9,732 bases of DNA from positions 1 to 9,732 of the forward strand of contig CAMMKL010000062.1 in NCBI GenBank assembly GCA_946497265.1. Reading direction: 5' to 3'. A program made the position numbers and the translations under genes. Of the stretch, positions 5,518 through 9,732 are shown one piece after another. Source of the DNA: an uncultured Clostridia bacterium (GTDB lineage Bacteria; Bacillota; Clostridia; Oscillospirales; Acutalibacteraceae). Every line of letters starts with the position of its first letter. Position 1 is the stretch's first letter. The notes beneath the pieces are model-generated. The model saw nothing but the letters and a program-made list of their open reading frames with translations, searched no databases and was not told the origin of the DNA.

Positions 5518-7743
5518 TTATTTCCCCTGATACAGCCACATCACCTGGTAGGGTTCCAGATTCACCTTCCCGTCGCGCACCTTAGTCCCGGTGAGCAGAT
5601 CGGTATAGATGCCGTCCTCTATGTAAACGGATTTATGATCTTCACAGAAATTAAAGACCGCGGTCAGCTTGTTCCCGTCCAGCGAGCGCTGATAGGCCAG
5701 AACAGCCGTGTCGCCCGTCTCCATGGTGCGGGAAGCCGCGTCTACGCCGAAGACCGGATATTTTGCGCGCAGAGCCTCCAGGTTCTGGATAGCGGTAAAC
5801 ACCTTGCCCTGTACCGATTCCTTGTCGGTGCGCTTTGCGGCTTTCTCCCAGTCGAAAGCAGAACGGTGGATCAGGCGCGGGTCCTGCTCCGCTCGGCTGT
5901 AGTCGTTGAGCTGCGCGATCTCGTCGCCGCTGTACAGCATGGGGATGCCGGGCAGCGTCAGAGTGCAGGCATGCACCAGGATATCCCGCTTAATGGAAAG
6001 CTCCAGTTCCCGAGCATCGTTCTCCTCTAGGGCTTTTTCGATACCGCACAGGGAAGCGGCGGTTCCGCAGCTGCCGTCGTCCTCATATCCATGATAGGCC
6101 GCGCCCCTTGCAAACGAGCCGTCAAAGCTTCCATCGTAGAACTCAAAGAGGAAACGGGTATGCAGATAAGGGTCAAAGCCCATCCACTCCAGCGGGCCTT
6201 CGTCCAATTCCCAGCGGATTGGATCGTAGCTGCGAGCCGAATTGATATAGGTCACACCGTTGCGCAGGCTGTTGAGCTGGCCGTTGAGCAGACGCACGTC
6301 GCGGGTGGCCAGGGAGTTCCAGATGCAGGCGGTGTTCACGTTGTTATAGATGGTATGGCATTCGGGCTTCTCTTCCGTGCCCAGGAAGGACATGGCCCCC
6401 CTAGGATCGATCCCGGTGGTGCACAGCAGCAGTACGCCGGGGCATACGATGTCGCACAGCAGACGGAACATCCGGGTCAGGGAATGCACCTTCGGGAAGC
6501 TGTGGGTGCTGGTGTTCAACAGGTTAAGGTCGTGCAGCTGGATGGCGTTAACGCCCAGATTGGCAAGATACAGCAGGTTGTACGCCATCTCATTAAAGAC
6601 AACCGGGTTATAGTAGTTTAAATCCCAGTGATTGAGGTAACGGCTGGCATAGGCCTCGTCACCCTGCATGGCGCGCTGCGCCCATTCGTGCTCGGCAGAG
6701 GTGTGGTTGACGTCAAAATCCAGGCAAATGGAGATCCCCTGCTTCCAAGCGTCGGCCGCCAGCTTTTCAAGCTGTTCCGCCGTGCCCAGATCCTCGCGTA
6801 CCGCGCGGAAGTCGCTGACCGTAAAGCCTTCGTCGTTCTTTTCGGCGGGCGTCTTCATCAAAGGCATCAAATGCAGCAGGTTGATATTCAATTCCTTAAA
6901 GTATTCGAGCTTCCGGTCGAGCCCTTCCAGATTTCCGGCAAACAAATCGGTATACACCTGCATGCCCAAAACGTCGCTCTTGCGGTACCAGCTTGCTTCC
7001 TTCTCCCCTGCACGGTCGCGCTCTTTCAGGTAAGCGGCGCGGAACTTATAAATTTCATAAACGTTATGCAGCAACTCATCCAGGTGGTACTGGTCGTTAT
7101 AGAGCTCCATATAAAGCCACTTAAGCTCATCAATCGCCTTGTTGAAGCGGCCGGCATATTCCTGTTCTTCGTCTACGACGGGTTTTTCAGCGGCCTTAGC
7201 CGGTTTTTTAGCGGGGGCTTTTTCCTCTTTCGCGGCGGGAACGGCGGCTTTGGGCTCTTCCTTAGCCGCGGGCTTCGCTGCTGCCTTGGTAGTCTTGGCG
7301 GTGCTCTTCTTGGTCACTGTTTTGGTGGCGCTCTTTCGGGCTGCACTCTTCTTGGCAGGAGCCTGTTCTTGTGCAGCGGCTTCCTCTTTCGCAGGTACAG
7401 CCTTTGCTTCTTCCTTCGGCGCGGCAGCCTGGGCAGGGGCCTTCATGGCCTTCGGCGCCTCCTTTACCATGGCGGCGCTAACCGTTTCTTCTTTTTTGCT
7501 CTCCGCCTTTGCCTGCTCTTTCTTGGGTTCCGTCTTGGCGGGAGCCTTTGCTTCCTCTTTCGCTACAGCGGCCTTGGCAGGGGCTTTCCTGGCAGCAGGC
7601 TGAGCCGCCTTGGAAACCTCTTCGGTTTTCGGCGCGGGAGCTGCGGCTTCCACAGCCTTATTTATATCGGTCGGCTTTGTTTCCGGAACGGCGGGCGCCG
7701 TCGACTTTTTGGCAGCCGTCTTCTTGTTGGAACTTTTACTCAT
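5518..7743 (-). CDS. Amylosucrase-like GH13 pseudoenzyme with Ala/Lys-rich N-terminal tail
   Basis: The 741-residue protein has two parts. Residues 1-190 are low-complexity Ala, Lys, Pro and Glu repeats (AKK, PAK, KEE), most basic around 128-187 (KKSAARKS, TVTKKSTAKTTKAAAK), like histone H1-type tails. Residues 197-741 follow amylosucrase (GH13_4): YTDLFAGNLEGL (264-275), LHLMPLMKTP, NHTSAEHEWAQ (346-356), FDGSFARG, YSGDEIAQLND (604-614) and the C-terminal LEPYQVMWL, which I recall as LQPYQVMWL in Neisseria amylosucrase. The strand that should carry the nucleophile (LRMDAV) reads IQLHDL (401-406), the acid/base segment FKSEAI reads LCTTGI (440-445), and RSHDDIGW reads RSYDPIRW (504-511). The B-domain loop between NHTSAEHEWAQ and WDLNYYNP is about 45 residues short. 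I infer loss of catalysis. ATG 7743 has GGAGG 7 bases upstream. Confidence 0.88.
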   Translation of the reverse strand: MSKSSNKKTAAKKSTAPAVPETKPTDINKAVEAAAPAPKTEEVSKAAQPAARKAPAKAAVAKEEAKAPAKTEPKKEQAKAESKKEETVSAAMVKEAPKAMKAPAQAAAPKEEAKAVPAKEEAAAQEQAPAKKSAARKSATKTVTKKSTAKTTKAAAKPAAKEEPKAAVPAAKEEKAPAKKPAKAAEKPVVDEEQEYAGRFNKAIDELKWLYMELYNDQYHLDELLHNVYEIYKFRAAYLKERDRAGEKEASWYRKSDVLGMQVYTDLFAGNLEGLDRKLEYFKELNINLLHLMPLMKTPAEKNDEGFTVSDFRAVREDLGTAEQLEKLAADAWKQGISICLDFDVNHTSAEHEWAQRAMQGDEAYASRYLNHWDLNYYNPVVFNEMAYNLLYLANLGVNAIQLHDLNLLNTSTHSFPKVHSLTRMFRLLCDIVCPGVLLLCTTGIDPRGAMSFLGTEEKPECHTIYNNVNTACIWNSLATRDVRLLNGQLNSLRNGVTYINSARSYDPIRWELDEGPLEWMGFDPYLHTRFLFEFYDGSFDGSFARGAAYHGYEDDGSCGTAASLCGIEKALEENDARELELSIKRDILVHACTLTLPGIPMLYSGDEIAQLNDYSRAEQDPRLIHRSAFDWEKAAKRTDKESVQGKVFTAIQNLEALRAKYPVFGVDAASRTMETGDTAVLAYQRSLDGNKLTAVFNFCEDHKSVYIEDGIYTDLLTGTKVRDGKVNLEPYQVMWLYQGK

Positions 7744-7788
7744 CTTGATTCCTCCATTTTCACACAAGCATTCGAGTCTCAACCATAA

Positions 7789-7826
7789 GGTATCTGGCTG
7801 GAGTGAATGGACAATAGTAAGATACC
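7789..7826 (-). promoter_or_regulatory. Inverted repeat at the 5' end of the amylosucrase-like mRNA
   Basis: GGTATCT (7789-7795) and AGATACC (7820-7826) are perfect 7-base inverted arms 24 bases apart. They lie exactly at the predicted transcription start (about 7826) and inside the ~83-base leader. It could be an operator or a 5' mRNA stem; the sequence does not decide. Confidence 0.4.
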
Positions 7827-7832
7827 GCCCTT

Positions 7833-7862
7833 ATTATAGCACATCAGTTTCCAGAATGGCAA
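7833..7862 (-). promoter_or_regulatory. Sigma-A promoter of the amylosucrase-like gene
   Basis: On the minus strand, TTGCCA (7862 to 7857), an 18-base spacer and TATAAT (7838 to 7833) with an upstream TGC (extended -10) form a good vegetative promoter. No CATA-type sporulation promoter is seen, so expression is likely in growing cells. Confidence 0.75.
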
Positions 7863-8000
7863 TTTTCATGAGATTATATGAATTAAGTTTGTGAATCATT
7901 GCGGGATTTGAACGGCAAGGGAAACCCTTGTACGGTTATTTTGACAAATGAAATATACAAAATAAGAGAGGGTGCGACAAAATCCGTCTTATAACAAAAA

Positions 8001-8029
8001 TCGACAACCCGGATTTTTTTTGCTATAAT
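8001..8029 (+). promoter_or_regulatory. Sigma-A promoter of trmB
   Basis: TCGACA (8001-8006), a 17-base spacer and TATAAT (8024-8029) preceded by TGC form a strong promoter 37 bases before the trmB start. It is divergent from the promoter at 7833-7862, with about 140 bases between them and no gene in that gap. Confidence 0.8.
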
Positions 8030-8065
8030 TACGGGTAACGAACAACCGGAAAGGAGACGGCAGTC

Positions 8066-8737
8066 TTGAGAATGCGAAGAAAACCTTGGGCACGCCCGGA
8101 GTTGGCGGCATGCCCCTTTTTTATAGACCATCCATTGGAAAACCGGGGCAATTGGCACGCCTGTTTCCCACGCCGCCAGCCGATCCACTTAGAGCTGGGC
8201 TGTGGAAAAGGCCATTTTATGGCCGGGCTTGCGGCAAAGCATCCGGAAATCAATTATATGGCGGTGGATATCAAGAGCGAAGTGCTTGCGGTAGGCCGCC
8301 GCCTGATTGCAGCAGCGTATGAGGAAGAAGGGCGCGAGGTGGATAACCTTTTACTAATGTCGCAGGATATCGCTCGCATTGAGCAAATGATGGCCCCGGA
8401 AGACATGATGGACCGCATTTACATTAATTTCTGTAACCCCTGGCCAAAACCGGCCCATTGGAAGCGGCGGCTGACGCATCCGCGACAATTGCAGCAATAC
8501 AAAACCTTCCTGCGGGCGGGCGGAGAACTTCACTTTAAAACCGACGACCTCCAACTGTACCGGGCAACGCAAGGCTATCTGCAAGAAAGCGGATTTTCCA
8601 TCACTTACCAAACGGAAGACCTGCACCGTTCGGGCTACGAAAGCAATGTCCAAACCGAGCATGAGCGGATGTTTGCCGCACAGGGAATCCCGATCAAGTT
8701 TCTGATCGCCCGCTACGGCAAAAGCATGAATGAGTAA
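8066..8737 (+). CDS. trmB: tRNA (guanine-N7-)-methyltransferase, TrmB
   Basis: This enzyme uses S-adenosylmethionine to methylate N7 of G46 in the variable loop of tRNAs. The 223-residue protein has the SAM-binding motif LELGCGKGHF (42-51), an acidic strand end YMAVDIKSE, the family motif NFCNPWPK (121-128; usually SDPWPK) followed by KRRLTHPRQL, and the C-terminal VQTEHERMF with the IPIKFLIAR strand. I chose the TTG at 8066: AAGGAG (8051-8056) is 9 bases upstream, and the resulting MRMRRK start is what TrmB proteins typically show. The in-frame ATG at 8072 would be 15 bases from the Shine-Dalgarno and would lose two residues. It is a single-gene unit with its own promoter; no terminator follows immediately. 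Confidence 0.95.
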   Translation: MRMRRKPWARPELAACPFFIDHPLENRGNWHACFPRRQPIHLELGCGKGHFMAGLAAKHPEINYMAVDIKSEVLAVGRRLIAAAYEEEGREVDNLLLMSQDIARIEQMMAPEDMMDRIYINFCNPWPKPAHWKRRLTHPRQLQQYKTFLRAGGELHFKTDDLQLYRATQGYLQESGFSITYQTEDLHRSGYESNVQTEHERMFAAQGIPIKFLIARYGKSMNE

Positions 8738-8850
8738 AAAAGCCGCACATTTTCCTTGTATTTTAAAATCGGTATGCTTTCCCTTCTGCGAAACCGGCCT
8801 TGCAACGGTCCAAAGGCCGTACACGGCGCCCCTCCCGTCTATTAGGGAAC

Positions 8851-8879
8851 TTGAAAGGATATTCGGGCTATGGTATACT
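8851..8879 (+). promoter_or_regulatory. Sigma-A promoter of the candidate small RNA
   Basis: TTGAAA (8851-8856), a 17-base spacer and TATACT (8874-8879) preceded by TGG (extended -10) place a transcription start near 8886, only about 33 bases before a terminator stem. Confidence 0.7.
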
Positions 8880-8885
8880 ATACAT

Positions 8886-8963
8886 GTTGCAATTGTTTTC
8901 GTACAGTTGTTACGGATGGAAGCGGCTCTTATTGACTGGGAGAGGCCGCTTCTTTCCTTTTTT
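8886..8963 (+). ncRNA. Candidate small RNA of about 75-78 nt
   Basis: The promoter at 8851-8879 would give a transcript that ends at the terminator at 8919-8963. It could fold into a first stem, CAATTG (8890-8895) with CAGTTG (8904-8909; one G-U pair, 8-base loop), then a linker and the terminator stem. The only frame, an ATG at 8884 giving 28 codons, overlaps the start site and has no ribosome binding site. It does not match 6S RNA, tmRNA, SRP RNA or a riboswitch that I know. It could instead be an attenuated leader for the gene at 9181. Confidence 0.45.
8919..8963 (+). terminator. Rho-independent terminator
   Basis: GAAGCGGCTCT (8919-8929) pairs with AGAGGCCGCTTC (8941-8952) in an 11-bp stem with one bulged G, followed by TTTCC and six T (8958-8963). 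It may end both the short transcript from 8886 and read-through from trmB. Confidence 0.8.
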
Positions 8964-9180
8964 GAGCGGTTAAACAAGGAAACGGGCGGATTGCATTTTC
9001 ATCTTCCAATCCGCCCCCAATAAAAATTAGAAGCGCCTGTTCAACCAAGCGGCTTTTAACGCTTTCCAGCACATGCCTATTTTCAGTGCCCGGAGCTTTT
9101 TGGGTATGAAACGAACCGCTTTTTGAAAAAACGCGGGCAAAAGAACCCTCTTTGACATAGAATAGCCTGAGGTGATAACA

Positions 9181-9522
9181 ATGCTGGAGACCATCGGAAT
9201 CATTCTTGGCATTTTTCTGGGCATCGTAGGTCTGGTACAGGTCGTGCGCACCGTAACGCTGTGGTTTTTACGCCCGCATGGAAAAAACGCGGGAATCTTG
9301 GTCGTACCCATCAAGGGGCATAACGAAGAAGCGGAATTCTTGTTGCGCAGCGCGGCGGAACGGGTCCGCTGGATGAGCGGGGGCCGCCCGCAGGCGGTGG
9401 TCTGTATGGATTGCGGCATGGACTCGTCCACCCTGGCAATCTGCGCGTCGGTGTGTGCCGATTATCCATTCATGGAACTGCACCACAAGCAAGAGGTGCT
9501 CGATTTGCTGGAAGCGGAATAA
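9181..9522 (+). CDS. Membrane-anchored protein of unknown function
   Basis: This 113-residue protein has one N-terminal membrane segment (about residues 4-30, IGIILGIFLGIVGLVQVV) and then a cytoplasmic-looking domain. That domain contains ILVVPIKGHNEEAEFLLRSA, an Arg-rich WMSGGRP turn, AVVCMDCGMDSSTLAICA and a final helical EVLDLLEAE. The alternation of strands and helices suggests a small alpha/beta domain. The NEEAE and DCGMD segments faintly recall the first strands of glycosyltransferase family 2 folds, but the protein is far too short for one. I start at ATG 9181, with GAGGTG just upstream; GTG 9172 lies within that Shine-Dalgarno. It precedes the recD2-like gene, which has its own promoter. 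Function unknown. Confidence 0.75.
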   Translation: MLETIGIILGIFLGIVGLVQVVRTVTLWFLRPHGKNAGILVVPIKGHNEEAEFLLRSAAERVRWMSGGRPQAVVCMDCGMDSSTLAICASVCADYPFMELHHKQEVLDLLEAE

Positions 9523-9548
9523 GGCCGGAATTTTTCCTATGGGAAGGT

Positions 9549-9577
9549 TTGTTTGCCCGCGGCATCTATGCTATAAT
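9549..9577 (+). promoter_or_regulatory. Sigma-A promoter of the recD2-like gene
   Basis: TTGTTT (9549-9554), a 17-base spacer and TATAAT (9572-9577) preceded by TGC (extended -10) predict a start near 9584 and a leader of about 55 to 60 bases that contains the hairpin at 9598-9622. Confidence 0.7.
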
Positions 9578-9597
9578 AAAAGAAATGATACAGGCCA

Positions 9598-9622
9598 AAG
9601 CGGAAGGCCGGGCCTTCCGCTT
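9598..9622 (+). other. Leader hairpin before the recD2-like gene
   Basis: A perfect 11-bp stem AAGCGGAAGGC (9598-9608) with GCCTTCCGCTT (9612-9622) and a 3-base loop lies about 15 bases into the predicted leader. No T run follows, so it is not a simple terminator. It ends 16 bases before the first possible start codon and might affect ribosome access or mRNA stability. Confidence 0.55.
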
Positions 9623-9638
9623 GCCGGAAAGTGGCGGG

Positions 9639-9732
9639 ATGGGAATGCAGGAAACAAATTTGTTGGAACTGTGCGGTTCGGTGGAACAAATCATCTTCCG
9701 CAATGAACAGAATGGTTACACGGTGCTGGAGC
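9639..9732 (+). CDS. recD2: RecD2-like ATP-dependent helicase, N-terminal fragment
   Basis: Only the first ~31 codons are in the window. They read LLELCGSVEQIIFRNEQNGY followed by TVLE, matching the characteristic N-terminal OB-like strand of RecD2/YrrC helicases (G.VE.IIFRNEENGYTVL). RecD2 is a 5'-3' DNA helicase of the SF1 family in bacteria lacking RecBC, with roles in repair and replication-fork maintenance. The helicase motifs lie beyond the right edge and cannot be checked. Two in-frame ATGs, 9639 and 9645, are possible; GGAAAG (9625-9630) is a weak Shine-Dalgarno that fits 9639 slightly better. Confidence 0.85.
   Translation, partial: MGMQETNLLELCGSVEQIIFRNEQNGYTVLE

Larger units (their letters stand above)
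8738..9180. other. Intergenic region with a promoter, terminator and several hairpins, no protein gene
   Basis: The gap between trmB and the membrane-protein gene has no convincing reading frame on either strand. It contains a 7-bp hairpin without T run (8795-8801 with 8813-8819), the candidate small RNA unit (8851-8963), and a perfect 10-bp hairpin (GGGCGGATTG 8984-8993 with CAATCCGCCC 9007-9016) lacking a T run. The last ~150 bases hold no recognised element apart from a TTGACA at 9152, which has no -10 at usable distance from the next ATG. Confidence 0.6.

Noticed and set aside
5304..5585. Plus-strand open frame MGHTTETARLIRKL...
   Set aside because: It lacks a Shine-Dalgarno, crosses both terminators and runs into the minus-strand gene; composition is not protein-like in its second half.
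6628..7788. Long plus-strand open frame (386 codons), Leu/Gly/Arg/Phe-rich
   Set aside because: It is the mirror of the Ala/Lys-rich tail and the start of the amylosucrase-like domain on the other strand; it has no ribosome binding site and a composition typical of antisense to AAG/GCC codons.
7885..7930. tRNA T-arm-like string (TTCAAATCC on the minus strand) near a short hairpin
   Set aside because: The flanking bases do not form a T-stem, no matching acceptor, D or anticodon arm exists, and the nearby CAAGGG/CCCTTG hairpin has no T run. It is probably chance.
9152..9180. TTGACA at 9152 as promoter of the membrane-protein gene
   Set aside because: The only -10 at normal spacing would touch the ATG at 9181, leaving no room for a leader although a Shine-Dalgarno is present.
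9027..9431. Minus-strand open frame with a basic C-terminal part
   Set aside because: It runs antisense through the start and membrane segment of the gene at 9181 and has no ribosome binding site or recognisable motif.

Overview
The window looks like chromosomal DNA from a spore-forming member of the Clostridia (Firmicutes). The pointers are a dipicolinate synthase pair (made only by endospore formers), AGGAGG-type ribosome binding sites, TATAAT-type promoters, and proteins resembling clostridial MurC, TrmB and RecD2. I cannot name genus or species.

Layout. (1) 1-1523, minus strand: dpaA-dpaB, the two subunits of dipicolinate synthase, overlapping by 4 bases, behind a good match to a sigma-K promoter; dpaB runs off the left edge. 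(2) 1577-3519, plus strand: murC (UDP-MurNAc:L-alanine ligase) and a small SdpI-like membrane protein, closed by a strong terminator. (3) 3520-5410: a visibly A+T-rich accessory island. It holds two intact 70-residue Cro/CI-type (XRE) regulators on the minus strand, a third decayed copy, a cluster of GGTTA/TAACC half-sites around a plus-strand promoter, and a plus-strand pair of small unknown genes. (4) 5415-5502: two terminators facing opposite ways. (5) 5518-7862, minus strand: a 741-residue protein with a ~190-residue Ala/Lys/Pro/Glu-rich tail joined to an amylosucrase-like (GH13) domain that seems to have lost catalytic residues and its B domain. (6) 8001-8737, plus strand: trmB, tRNA m7G46 methyltransferase, with its own promoter. 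(7) 8738-9180: no protein gene, but a well-formed promoter followed about 40 bases later by a terminator, a candidate small RNA. (8) 9181-9732, plus strand: a membrane-anchored protein of unknown function, then the start of a RecD2-like helicase behind its own promoter and a leader hairpin.

The housekeeping and sporulation genes form no single pathway. DpaAB makes the spore-core solute dipicolinate in the mother cell; MurC makes a cell-wall precursor; TrmB modifies tRNA; RecD2 acts in DNA repair. The parts most likely to be new are the apparently dead amylosucrase with a histone-like tail, the regulator array with its operator cluster and antisense promoter, and the candidate small RNA after trmB. 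All assignments come from reading the sequence and from remembered family motifs; no database search was run.
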